Shown: positions 1 to 7,104, numbered from the stretch's first letter. The stretch: 8,275 nucleotides of DNA from Pseudomonadota bacterium (GCA_016522385.1 JAEKFU010000315.1:1-8275), one strand, 5' to 3'. Notes: a model not told the origin generated them from the sequence alone. Numbers and translations are program-made.

Positions 1-189
1 AACGCGCCCTGCCGATACCCGGCTGACGTGGTCGATGGCCATTTCCCCGGCGCCGGGCAAAAATTTGTTGCCGCAGCCCGCGATCTGCGCGGCACCGTCG
101 GTTGGGTCGAACGGGAAGGCGCAATCCGCCTGGGCGACAAGATTGCCCTGCACATTCCGCCGCAACGCATTTATGATGCTGCAGTATGA
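1..189 (+). CDS. MOSC-domain protein, 3' end only
   Basis: This is the last 62 codons of a gene that enters from the left edge; frame 1 is open from base 1 to the TGA at 187-189. The visible peptide has a FVAAARDLRG stretch, then GTVGWVEREG, LGDKI and a final HIPPQR. This Gly-rich turn followed by GD and a basic PPQR tail is the pattern I associate with the end of MOSC domains, the beta-barrel fold of the molybdenum-cofactor sulfurase C-terminus that handles sulfur or Mo-cofactor. The cysteine expected in a MOSC domain may be the one in the NAPC stretch at the visible start. The stop overlaps the start of fdhD by 4 bases (ATGA), so it belongs to the same Mo-cofactor operon, which supports the call. 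Its substrate cannot be read from this fragment. Confidence 0.7.
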   Translation, partial: NAPCRYPADVVDGHFPGAGQKFVAAARDLRGTVGWVEREGAIRLGDKIALHIPPQRIYDAAV

Positions 190-1079
190 CACACGCGGAC
201 GACAAAGAGTTCCGGATTGCCCCCGACCCTGATGACGGCCGGCTTTGGCAAGAAGTCCACGGCCTTGACCAGGACGGCCAGCCGGTTGCCAGCCATGTCG
301 TCCATGAGCGGCCGCTGACGATTTTTTTGAATGATCAGGAGATCATTACCGCGATGACCATTGGCGATCATCCCGATTGGCTGGCGGTCGGTTATCTCCT
401 TAACCAGGGCATGCTGCAGCGGGACGACGAAATCACCGCGATCGACGTTGACGACGACCTCGAAATCGTCGTTGTGCGCACCGCGCGCCAGACTAACTAC
501 GAAGAAAAGCTGAAAAAGAAAGTGCGCACATCAGGTTGTGCACAAGGCACGGTGTTCGGTGATGTCATGGACGTGTTCGAAGCCGCATGTCTAGCCGGCG
601 AAGCGCGCATTAAAACGTCCTGGCTGCACAGTCTGACTCGCAAGATCAACACCGCACCATCGCTTTACCTCAAGGCTGGCGCAATTCATGGTTGTGTTTT
701 GTGCCATCAAGATAAACCTATAGTTTATCTGGAAGATGTTGGACGGCACAATGCGGTTGATAAAATTGCCGGATGGATGTTTCTGAACAATATTCAGCCT
801 GATGATAAGATTTTCTATACGACCGGAAGGCTAACATCAGAAATGATCATTAAATGTGTTGGCATGGGAGTGCCAATTCTGGTTTCGCGCTCAGGATTTA
901 CAGCATGGGGCGTCGAATTGGCCCGTCAGGCTGGCCTCACGTTGATCGGACGGGCACGTGGAAAACGGTTTCTCGTGCTGTCCGGTGAAGAGCGCATCGA
1001 ATTCGATGCCGATCCATCCAAGATACTCGATGAAGATCGGCGGCATAGGCGCAAAGCGGCAATGGAGGACGCGGATTGA
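186..1079 (+). CDS. fdhD: Formate dehydrogenase accessory sulfurtransferase FdhD
   Basis: FdhD takes sulfur from a cysteine desulfurase (IscS in E. coli) and passes it to the bis-MGD cofactor of formate dehydrogenase in the cytoplasm, a step needed for enzyme activity. The 297-residue product has the family's features in order: an N-terminal ERPLTIFLND segment (41-50), a DHPDWLAVGYLL helix (61-72), the active loop TSGCAQGT (115-122), GAIHGCVLC (165-173), VGRHNAVDKIAG (185-196), TTGRLTSEM (212-220) and the C-terminal SRSGFTAWGVELA (235-247). The loop carries a single cysteine, C118; E. coli FdhD has a CxxC there, and position 121 is glycine here. C170 and C173 form a separate CxxC in the next conserved block. 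The start is the ATG overlapping the upstream stop, with no strong Shine-Dalgarno sequence, so coupling is likely. Bases 661-900 are about 42% GC by hand count, against 53-67% on either side. Confidence 0.95.
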   Translation: MTHADDKEFRIAPDPDDGRLWQEVHGLDQDGQPVASHVVHERPLTIFLNDQEIITAMTIGDHPDWLAVGYLLNQGMLQRDDEITAIDVDDDLEIVVVRTARQTNYEEKLKKKVRTSGCAQGTVFGDVMDVFEAACLAGEARIKTSWLHSLTRKINTAPSLYLKAGAIHGCVLCHQDKPIVYLEDVGRHNAVDKIAGWMFLNNIQPDDKIFYTTGRLTSEMIIKCVGMGVPILVSRSGFTAWGVELARQAGLTLIGRARGKRFLVLSGEERIEFDADPSKILDEDRRHRRKAAMEDAD

Positions 1080-1696
1080 ACAAGATTGAGGTTGTCGGCT
1101 GCGTCCTGGCCGGGGGACTATCGCGTCGAATGGGGGTCGAAAAAACGTTAATCCCGCTTGGTGGTGAGCCTTTACTACAGCACGTGATGTCTCGGCTGGA
1201 CCGTCAGGTCGGAACAACGATCCTGAACGCCAACGGTGATGCCACACGCTTCCGCTCGATTTTTCAGACCATTGTACCGGACTCGATTGTCGGATCGGTG
1301 GGCCCGCTGGCCGGTATTCTCGCCGGTCTCGAATGGACACGCGACAATGTCCCTCACGCCAGCTGGGTGATGACAGTTGCCTGCGACAGCCCCTTTATTC
1401 CGCGTGACCTTACTGACCGGCTCGGCCGGGCGATCGAGGCGGAAGGCGCCGACATGGCCTGTGCCGCATCGGGCGGCAGAACCCATCCGGTTTTCGGCAT
1501 GTGGCCAGTACGTCTCGCCGATGATTTGCGCAACGCGGTGCTCAAGGAAGATGTCCGCAAGGTTGATGTCTGGACCTCGCGTTACAATGTCGCCAAGGTT
1601 GACTATCCGGACGTACCCTACGACCCGTTTTTCAACGCCAACACACCCGACGATCTTGTCAAAGCTCAGAAAATCCTTCTAGATCACCATCCATGA
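1076..1696 (+). CDS. mobA: Molybdenum cofactor guanylyltransferase MobA
   Basis: MobA uses GTP to attach GMP to Mo-molybdopterin, making the MGD form used by enzymes of the DMSO reductase family such as formate dehydrogenase. The 206-residue protein shows the nucleotidyltransferase signature LAGGLSRRMGVEK (11-23), the GPLAGI loop (76-81), the metal-binding aspartate in ACDSPFIP (102-109, D104), HPVFGMW (137-143) and the closing FFNANTPDDL (185-194). Length fits the family (about 190-210). The start is a TTG at 1076: it lies 7 bases after a GGAGG at 1064-1068 and overlaps the fdhD stop (TTGA). The next in-frame ATG falls inside the LAGGLSRRMG signature and would remove most of the nucleotide-binding loop, so TTG is the only sensible start. 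Confidence 0.95.
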   Translation: MNKIEVVGCVLAGGLSRRMGVEKTLIPLGGEPLLQHVMSRLDRQVGTTILNANGDATRFRSIFQTIVPDSIVGSVGPLAGILAGLEWTRDNVPHASWVMTVACDSPFIPRDLTDRLGRAIEAEGADMACAASGGRTHPVFGMWPVRLADDLRNAVLKEDVRKVDVWTSRYNVAKVDYPDVPYDPFFNANTPDDLVKAQKILLDHHP

Positions 1697-2208
1697 GCAA
1701 CAAAGTCAGGGTGATTGGCGTCACTGGCTTTAAGAACTCCGGCAAGACAACCCTGGTTGAACGGCTGGTCGGTGAGTTCACGGCAAGGGGCCTGCGGGTC
1801 TCGACCATAAAACATGCGCACCATACATTTGATATCGATCACAAGGGCCGCGACAGCTATCGCCATCGCAAGGCCGGTGCACGCGAAGTGGCGGTAATCT
1901 CGCGCAACCAGTGGGCGGTGATCCGGGACATGCACGGTGAACCCGAACCGCCGCTCGCCGAAATTGTGGCCAAGCTCCACCCTTGCGATTTGGTGGTTGT
2001 GGAAGGCTATAAGCGTGACGATCATCCCAAGATCGAAGCTCGCAATCTCGATCTGGATCATCCAACCCTTGCTGGCGAAGATGACACAGTGATCGCCATT
2101 GCCGCGAGCGGCCCGGTCGATGACGCCCCGGTGCCGGTCTTCAGCCGCGACGACATTCCCGCGATCGCCGATTTCGCCATGCGACATCTGGAGCGCAACA
2201 CCGAATGA
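1693..2208 (+). CDS. mobB: Molybdopterin-guanine dinucleotide biosynthesis protein MobB
   Basis: MobB is a small P-loop GTP-binding protein that assists MobA in MGD synthesis; it is helpful but not essential in E. coli. The 171-residue product opens with a beta strand and a Walker A motif GFKNSGKTT (12-20). It then has the family's IKHAHH (39-44), DSYRHRKAGA (54-63) and the Walker B-like DLVVVEGYK (99-107). Its length matches stand-alone MobB, so there is no fusion to MobA or MoeA, though such fusions are known. The ATG overlaps the mobA stop (ATGA) and its own stop overlaps the moeA start, so it is translated within a coupled chain. No clear Shine-Dalgarno precedes it. Confidence 0.94.
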   Translation: MSNKVRVIGVTGFKNSGKTTLVERLVGEFTARGLRVSTIKHAHHTFDIDHKGRDSYRHRKAGAREVAVISRNQWAVIRDMHGEPEPPLAEIVAKLHPCDLVVVEGYKRDDHPKIEARNLDLDHPTLAGEDDTVIAIAASGPVDDAPVPVFSRDDIPAIADFAMRHLERNTE

Positions 2209-3479
2209 CCCGAGCCCGCCGTCTAATCGATGACTGTTTTGTCCACGACAAGGACAGGCTTCGCCATGACGAGGTGCTCGACAACCTCAACAACCGCCTG
2301 ACATCTGTGGCAGATGTCGAACGGATTGATCTCGTCGACGCCGCAGGGCGTGTGTTGGCAAGTCCTGTGACATCGCCGCGCAATGTGCCGGACTTCACCA
2401 ATGCCGCCGTCGACGGCTATGCATTTGCGTCAACATCGCTCGACGACGGTGAAACCGTGCTCAAGAGGGTGATGCGCATACAGGCAGGAGCGCAGCCACC
2501 GCGGGGCCTGCAGGCTGGCGAGGCCGCGCAAATTTTCACCGGCGCGATCATGCCGGCGGGCGCCGATACATGCATCATGCAGGAGGATGCCAAAATCGAC
2601 GGCGACAGGGTCATCATCCCGGCTGGCGTCAAGCGCGGCATCAATGTTCGCGCGGCCGGCGAAGATCTCAAAATGGGCGATGAGGTGGTGCCGGCCAGTG
2701 TGCGTTTGAGGCCGCAGGAAGTGGCGGCAATCGCCTCAACCGGCACCGCATCGGTGGAAGTATTTGCACCGCTATCGGTCGCGCTAGTGTCGACCGGCGA
2801 TGAGATCATTCGCCCAGGCCGCGAGATCGCGACCGGCCAGGTTTATGACTCAAACCACCACCTCCTCACGGGATTGCTCGAGGGAACCGGTGCCAAAGTA
2901 ACAGATCTCGGCATCCTTCCCGATGATCCAGATATCGTTCAAAGGGCCGTTCGCAATGCTGCCAGCCGCTTCGATGTTATCGTCACCACTGGCGGTGCAA
3001 GTCGCGGCGAGGCCGACTACGTAGTCGAGACGATCGAGCAGCTCGGCTCCCTGCACGCTTGGCAGATCGCCATCAAGCCGGGCCGCCCGTTGGCCTTTGG
3101 TCAGATCGGTGACACAGTGTTTCTCGGTCTCCCGGGCAACCCGGTCGCCGTGTTTGTGTGTTTTCTGCTATATGCTTTGCCGGCATTTGCCAAGCTGCAA
3201 GGTGCGTATTGGCGCCCGCCGCAGCGCTACCCGCTACCAGCCGGTTTTTCCATGCCGAAGCTGAAGGCCGACCGTCGGGAGTTCTGGCGTGGCTGGATCG
3301 ACAATACCGACAAGGGCCCTATTCTAAAGAAATTCACGCGTGACGGTTCCGGCCTGATCACTGGTCTCACCCTGGCCACTGGTCTCATTGAAGTCGCTGA
3401 AGACATCACTTCAGTTACCGAAGGCGACGTGCTGGGCTACATTCCCTTCACCGAATTCGGACTGCCGCCGGCAAATTGA
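2205..3479 (+). CDS. moeA: Molybdopterin molybdenumtransferase MoeA
   Basis: MoeA inserts molybdate into adenylylated molybdopterin to give active Mo-cofactor. The 424-residue protein has the full domain order. There is an N-terminal substrate segment VPDFTNAAVDGYA (61-73, the counterpart of the DNSAMDGYA motif) and IFTGAIMPAGADT (110-122). GEDLKMGDE follows at 152-160. The MoCF-binding core holds VSTGDEI (195-201), VYDSN (213-217), TTGGASRGEADY (261-272), KPGRPLAFG (291-299) and LPGNPVAVFV (309-318). A C-terminal beta domain runs from about 345 to 424. Length is typical (about 400-420). It starts at an ATG overlapping the mobB stop, with GGAG at 2190-2193 upstream. It is the last gene of the operon; the next gene is convergent. 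No key residue looks missing. Confidence 0.96.
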   Translation: MTRARRLIDDCFVHDKDRLRHDEVLDNLNNRLTSVADVERIDLVDAAGRVLASPVTSPRNVPDFTNAAVDGYAFASTSLDDGETVLKRVMRIQAGAQPPRGLQAGEAAQIFTGAIMPAGADTCIMQEDAKIDGDRVIIPAGVKRGINVRAAGEDLKMGDEVVPASVRLRPQEVAAIASTGTASVEVFAPLSVALVSTGDEIIRPGREIATGQVYDSNHHLLTGLLEGTGAKVTDLGILPDDPDIVQRAVRNAASRFDVIVTTGGASRGEADYVVETIEQLGSLHAWQIAIKPGRPLAFGQIGDTVFLGLPGNPVAVFVCFLLYALPAFAKLQGAYWRPPQRYPLPAGFSMPKLKADRREFWRGWIDNTDKGPILKKFTRDGSGLITGLTLATGLIEVAEDITSVTEGDVLGYIPFTEFGLPPAN

Positions 3480-3480
3480 G

Positions 3481-3513
3481 CATGCGTTGTGCATTTGTCG
3501 CATGTGTCTTTCC
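3481..3513 (+). terminator. Weak hairpin after moeA, possible terminator
   Basis: In the 82-base gap between the convergent moeA and thiQ genes, CATGCG (3481-3486) can pair with CGCATG (3499-3504) around a 12-base loop, followed by TGTCTTT. The stem is short, the loop large and the T tract poor, so this is only a candidate. A 4-bp CGGG/CCCG pair and a GGCC/GGCC pair further right are weaker still. No strong bidirectional terminator is visible. Confidence 0.25.
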
Positions 3514-3561
3514 CCGGGTCGAATTGCCCGATGACATCTCGGCCAATTTGGGCCTGAATCC

Positions 3562-4272
3562 TCAAGCCCTCAGATACGCTCTCAGGCCCGGCACATCGTC
3601 CCGAACAAACAACAAGTCCGTTCGGTCGAGCTCCACAACCTTTCCCCCGGCGACAAACGCCGTGTGTCCGGCAGCGCGGCGAGCATCATCGGGATGATGG
3701 GTTACCATCACGATGGTGACACCCGTTTCGTGGTGAATATCGCTCACGAGATTCAGCATATCCGCCCGTAGCGCCGGGCCGAGCGCTGCGAATGGCTCAT
3801 CCAGCAACAGCAATGGCTTGTCGCGCACCAGGGCCCGGGCAACGGCCGCCCGCTGACGCTCCCCACCCGAAAGTTCGCCTGGCAGGCGGTGGTCCTTGCT
3901 GGCAAGACCAACCCGGGCAATAGCGTCTGCAACGCGCTTTTGGTCCTCCTCCGTCAGCTTCAATGCTGGTGAAACACCGAGCGCCACGTTGGTGTGAAGA
4001 TCAAGATGATGAAACAGATTATTTTCCTGAAACAGCATTGTGACCGGACGGGCTGCTGGCGGCAAATCAGTAATCTCGTCGCCGTTCGCAAAAATATGTC
4101 CACCGCAAGGTCTCTCAAAGCCGGCGATCAGGTTAAGCAATGTCGATTTTCCTGCTCCGCTCGGACCAATGACGGCCAGGAAACAAGCCGCATCCAGCTT
4201 GAAGTCGAACCGAACACTCCAGTCTTCATAGGCAAACTGCACGTCGCTCAAGGTGAGTTGAACATTGGTCAT
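3562..4272 (-). CDS. thiQ: Thiamine ABC transporter ATP-binding protein ThiQ
   Basis: This is the ATPase that powers uptake of thiamine and its phosphates through ThiP. The 236-residue protein carries every ABC motif in order: Walker A GPSGAGKST (36-44), the Q-loop glutamine (Q82, in FQENNLF, a sequence typical of ThiQ), the signature LSGGERQR (134-141), Walker B LLLLDEP (154-160) and the switch histidine in THHPDDA (H192). It is short because it lacks the C-terminal regulatory domain of larger importer ATPases, as is usual for ThiQ. The ATG overlaps the thiP stop (ATGA) and sits 8 bases after GAGAAAGG (4281-4288). It is the last gene of the thiBPQ operon and ends 82 bases from the convergent moeA. 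The family name rests on both sequence and operon context. Confidence 0.95.
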   Translation of the reverse strand: MTNVQLTLSDVQFAYEDWSVRFDFKLDAACFLAVIGPSGAGKSTLLNLIAGFERPCGGHIFANGDEITDLPPAARPVTMLFQENNLFHHLDLHTNVALGVSPALKLTEEDQKRVADAIARVGLASKDHRLPGELSGGERQRAAVARALVRDKPLLLLDEPFAALGPALRADMLNLVSDIHHETGVTIVMVTHHPDDARRAAGHTAFVAGGKVVELDRTDLLFVRDDVPGLRAYLRA

Positions 4273-5891
4273 TTGCCGGACCTTTCTCGCACGCCGCGTA
4301 CCCGGTCAGCCAGCGCGATCAGACCGAAACAGTAGACTGTCAGGATAAGCGCCAGCCCAGCGGCATCATCGATCCTATATGTCCCGAACCGCTGATAGAG
4401 CAGAAACGGCAGGGTGGTGAAATCCTCGCTGCCAAACAGGGCGATCACCCCGAGATCCCCAATCGAAAGGGCCATGGCAAAGGCAAGGGCCAGCGCCAGC
4501 GGTCGCCTGAGCACCGGCCAGTCGATCAATCTCAATCGGTTCCAGCCCGCAAGCCCCAGACTCGCGCAAAGCCGAGCATGATCGAGATCCGCCTGCTTGG
4601 CCGCTGGCCCGAGCACTCTGAGTACAAACGGCAATGCCATCAATGCATTGATGACTATCACCACCGCCGGCGCCATGGTGAAGATGTCGGCATAACTGCG
4701 CAGCAGGACGAACCATCCTGCCCCCAGCACAATGGGCGGCATCACAAGTATCAGGCTCCCGGAAGCCTGAACCGCTTGCTCGAACCAGGACTCGTTACTT
4801 CGCGACCAGCAAAGCGCCCGCACCGCGGCCAACAACCCGCCGGTCAACAAAAGGCTTAACATTGCTGCGGAAATGGCAACCAGCGTGCTGGTGACAACGG
4901 CATTCCAAACGGCGGCCTCGCCAACCAATCGACCCAGTTCGGATCGGCCCGCTGCAGCAACAATGGCAAGCAGCGGTAGCATCACAAACAGTGTCGCCAG
5001 AGTGATCGCCAGACCATCGCCAAGGCGCCCAGCCCGACCCTCCAGGTCCGGGCGCACAACCCGTTTGCCGATCGATGGCACCGCTTGCACCTCGCCGACC
5101 ATACGCCCGGCAGCAACAACGAGAACGCCGCACAGCGCCAGCTGGATGAGCGCCAGTGTAACCGCCCGCACGGGGTCGAAATCGAACCGCAGGGCCTGGT
5201 AAATGGCTACTTCAATTGTCGTCGCCCCGGGCCCGCCCCCTAGCGTCAGCACTACAGTAAAGCTGGTTACGCACAACATAAAAATTAGACTGGCGGCCCC
5301 TGGCAGGGCCGCCTTCAGCACTGGCCATTCGATGAACCGCCAAATCGCGCGTGGCGGCATGCCGAGCTGGCTGGCGAGTCGCCAGGTCTCACCAGGCACC
5401 CGGTCGAAATGCACAAGCAGCAGCCGAGTGGCAAGCGGCAGGTTGAAGAACACATGTGCAAGCAAAATTCCCATCAAACCATAGACGTTCAATCGCAGAT
5501 CTGCACCCAGCATCGCCGCCAACCCGTTGAACCAACCGGTAAGGCCCCACACTTCGACAACCCCCAGAACCACCACCAGGGCCGGCAGGGCCAGCGGCAG
5601 GGCAAACAGGCCAAGCAGAAATCGCCGCCCGGTAAACCTCCGCCGCGCCAGGGCACGCGTCACGGGTATTGCCAAACCGACTGACAGCAAGGTCGACAGA
5701 CCGGCCTGCCAAAGCGTGAACCGCACGACCCGCCAGAGATAGGCATCAGAAAGTGTGTCAACCGGGCTTTCGATGCTCGCGGCAGTCAGCACCAGCGCCG
5801 CGAAGGCAGCCGAAATGACGATGCCGATCGCTGCCATCGCGAGGCCGCCCGCTGCCAATGGCGTCCCCACGTGTCTGAGGCCAGGACTCAC
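4269..5891 (-). CDS. thiP: Thiamine ABC transporter permease ThiP
   Basis: ThiP is the inner-membrane channel of the thiamine importer. Counted from the GTG at 5891 the protein has 540 residues, close to E. coli ThiP (536). It is a tandem duplication of the binding-protein-dependent permease unit, with many hydrophobic segments, probably about twelve. Each half has its cytoplasmic EAA-type loop that docks on ThiQ: around 172-198 (ASQLGMPP..., IEWPVLKAALPG) and around 442-468 (CASLGLAGW, IDWPVLRRPL). The stretch SFTVVLTLGGGPGATT (210-225), continuing into AIYQALRFDFD, is strongly ThiP-like. The start is uncertain: the GTG at 5891 makes a 4-base overlap with the thiB stop (GTGA), matching the other junctions here, while another in-frame GTG at 5912 would add 7 residues. 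Neither has a good Shine-Dalgarno. Confidence 0.93.
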   Translation of the reverse strand: MSPGLRHVGTPLAAGGLAMAAIGIVISAAFAALVLTAASIESPVDTLSDAYLWRVVRFTLWQAGLSTLLSVGLAIPVTRALARRRFTGRRFLLGLFALPLALPALVVVLGVVEVWGLTGWFNGLAAMLGADLRLNVYGLMGILLAHVFFNLPLATRLLLVHFDRVPGETWRLASQLGMPPRAIWRFIEWPVLKAALPGAASLIFMLCVTSFTVVLTLGGGPGATTIEVAIYQALRFDFDPVRAVTLALIQLALCGVLVVAAGRMVGEVQAVPSIGKRVVRPDLEGRAGRLGDGLAITLATLFVMLPLLAIVAAAGRSELGRLVGEAAVWNAVVTSTLVAISAAMLSLLLTGGLLAAVRALCWSRSNESWFEQAVQASGSLILVMPPIVLGAGWFVLLRSYADIFTMAPAVVIVINALMALPFVLRVLGPAAKQADLDHARLCASLGLAGWNRLRLIDWPVLRRPLALALAFAMALSIGDLGVIALFGSEDFTTLPFLLYQRFGTYRIDDAAGLALILTVYCFGLIALADRVRGVRERSGK

Positions 5892-6883
5892 TTGCTCATG
5901 ACATTGAGCCACTCGGCGATCCAGTCACGCCGTCTGGCGGCAACGTCATCAGAAGAAAACATGAGCGTCTTAGCGGGTTTGACCAGTGTGCCGAACTGTT
6001 CGGGCAGCGGCTTGGATGTCCTGCCGGCGGGAAACATCCAGTTGCCCGTCGCAATGTGATCCTGAAAGCCAGGACCGGTCATGAACTGAAGAAACCGCCT
6101 GGCCAGCGCCGGCTTTCTCGAAGTGTTGAGCGCCGCAGCAACCTCGATCTGCAGATAATGTCCCTCCGAGAACAGCGCCGCTGCATATTTGTCTGAACTC
6201 TCCGCAATCAGATGGTACGCAGGCGATGTCGTGTAGCTCAGCACCATTGGCGCCTCTCCCTTGGTGAACAGACCATAGGCCTCGCTCCAGCCTGGCGTCA
6301 CCGTCAGCACACGTTCCCTCAGTCTCGACCAGGCGTCCTTGGATTTGTCGCCGTACACTGATTTCATCCACAATAGGAAGCCCAGCCCCGGTGTTGACGT
6401 GCGCGGGTCCTGCAAGACGATCTTCTGCGTTGAATCACCATTGACAAGTGCATCCAAGCTTGTCGGCGGAATTGCCACCTTCTCACGATCGTAGATCACA
6501 GCGAAATGGGCAAAGTCGTAGGGCACAAACGTATCGTCTGTCCATTTGGTCGGCAGTTTGACGCCGGACAGATCGGCGCCATGCGGCGCGAGAAGGCCGG
6601 TCGCCTTGGCCTCGGTCAGGAGGTTGGTATCAAGCCCCAGAATGACATCCGCCTTGGTGCTGCTGCCTTCCAGCTTCAGGCGGTTGAGGATCGCCACGCC
6701 ATCCTGAATGCCAACCCAGTTCAGCGTGCAACCGCACTCGCCCTCAAAGGATTCCTTGATCGCCGGGCCAGGTCCCCAGTCGGCAACAAAGCTGTCATAA
6801 GTATAAACCGTCAGCGTCTCGCCAGCCCGCGCAGCATTGGCAAAGGTCAGAACGACGGCAAGTAAGACAACGGCAAAACGCAT
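5888..6883 (-). CDS. thiB: Thiamine-binding periplasmic protein ThiB
   Basis: ThiB captures thiamine, and in E. coli also its phosphates, in the periplasm and delivers it to ThiP. The 331-residue precursor begins MRFAVVLLAV and has a Sec signal peptide with a likely cut after ANAARA (residue 20). The mature protein shows the family pattern: LTVYTYDSF (24-32), a GECGCTL segment with two cysteines (C50, C52), ADVILGLDTNL (78-88), VPYDFAHFAVIYD (120-132) and, further on, the PGWSEAYGLFTKGEAP and SYTTSPAYH region that lines the ligand site in this family. The reading frame stays open upstream to an ATG at 6952, but that ATG is part of the riboswitch core (GATAATGCC). The chosen ATG gives a proper signal peptide and has a strong GGAGG 6 bases upstream. 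It is the first gene of the operon. Confidence 0.95.
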   Translation of the reverse strand: MRFAVVLLAVVLTFANAARAGETLTVYTYDSFVADWGPGPAIKESFEGECGCTLNWVGIQDGVAILNRLKLEGSSTKADVILGLDTNLLTEAKATGLLAPHGADLSGVKLPTKWTDDTFVPYDFAHFAVIYDREKVAIPPTSLDALVNGDSTQKIVLQDPRTSTPGLGFLLWMKSVYGDKSKDAWSRLRERVLTVTPGWSEAYGLFTKGEAPMVLSYTTSPAYHLIAESSDKYAAALFSEGHYLQIEVAAALNTSRKPALARRFLQFMTGPGFQDHIATGNWMFPAGRTSKPLPEQFGTLVKPAKTLMFSSDDVAARRRDWIAEWLNVMSK

Positions 6884-6894
6884 CTCCCACCTCC
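6884..6894 (-). promoter_or_regulatory. thiB ribosome binding site, which decides the start
   Basis: Reading on the minus strand, GGAGGTGGGAG lies directly before the ATG at 6883, with the GGAGG core 6 bases from the start. This fixes thiB at 6883 and not at the in-frame ATG inside the aptamer. The GGTGGGAG part is also partly complementary to CTCCGCC in the leader (see the expression platform entry). Confidence 0.8.
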
Positions 6895-6948
6895 AAAGGA
6901 TTAGGATGATGACGGCGGAGCATGCGAAACCTCTTTCTCCCTCCGCCG
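6884..6948 (-). promoter_or_regulatory. Predicted expression platform of the TPP riboswitch
   Basis: On the minus strand CGGCGGAG (6948-6941), part of the aptamer's 3' side, is perfectly complementary over 8 bp to CTCCGCCG (6920-6913), with a 20-base loop. The same CTCCGCC can instead pair with GGTGGGAG at the thiB ribosome binding site, giving seven pairs with one bulged G and one G-U. The inferred logic is that with no TPP the first pairing breaks the aptamer and frees the binding site, while with TPP the aptamer holds and the binding site is masked. No T run follows the hairpin, so control is more likely at translation than at termination. Confidence 0.5.
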
Positions 6949-7027
6949 GCATTATCCGGATCAGGTTCGTCGGGTTGACGGAGTTGAAGATAACCGTCTC
7001 TCAGCCAATCGCTGGCACCCCGTAGAG
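6931..7027 (-). promoter_or_regulatory. TPP riboswitch aptamer (THI box)
   Basis: The minus strand carries the conserved THI-box blocks in the right order: GGGGTGCC (7021-7014), GGCTGAGAG, then after the P3 region GAACCTGATCCGGATAATGCC, the last part being the pyrophosphate-binding side, and GGCGGAGGGAG. CTCT (7027-7024) and AGAG (6934-6931) can close helix P1. The element sits 47 bases before the thiB ATG at its 3' edge, and binding of thiamine pyrophosphate to such leaders lowers expression of thiamine synthesis and uptake genes. Its presence independently supports the thiBPQ assignment. All core motifs look intact. Confidence 0.96.
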
Positions 7028-7035
7028 TGGTCGGC

Positions 7036-7064
7036 ACCATAGGAGCGTAGTAATGTCCCGACAA
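7036..7064 (-). promoter_or_regulatory. Candidate sigma70-type promoter for thiBPQ
   Basis: On the minus strand TTGTCG (7064-7059) and TATGGT (7041-7036) are separated by exactly 17 bases. Transcription would begin near 7029, just before the P1 helix of the aptamer, which is the expected geometry for a riboswitch leader. Matches to TTGACA and TATAAT are partial (four of six each), so the call rests largely on spacing and position. Confidence 0.45.
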
Positions 7065-7104
7065 GAAAAATCTTACGAACTCGTTCGCGTCGTGTAGCAA
7101 GGAA

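Noticed and set aside
3476..3697. 73-codon frame on + starting at the moeA stop
   Set aside because: More than half of it is antisense to the thiQ 3' end and it has no motif; the 4-base ATGA-like placement after moeA is not enough to support a gene.
4375..5742. Several open frames of 70-113 codons overlapping thiP on both strands
   Set aside because: They are shadow frames in GC-rich coding DNA; the thiP frame has the membrane segments and permease motifs, while these show only biased composition.
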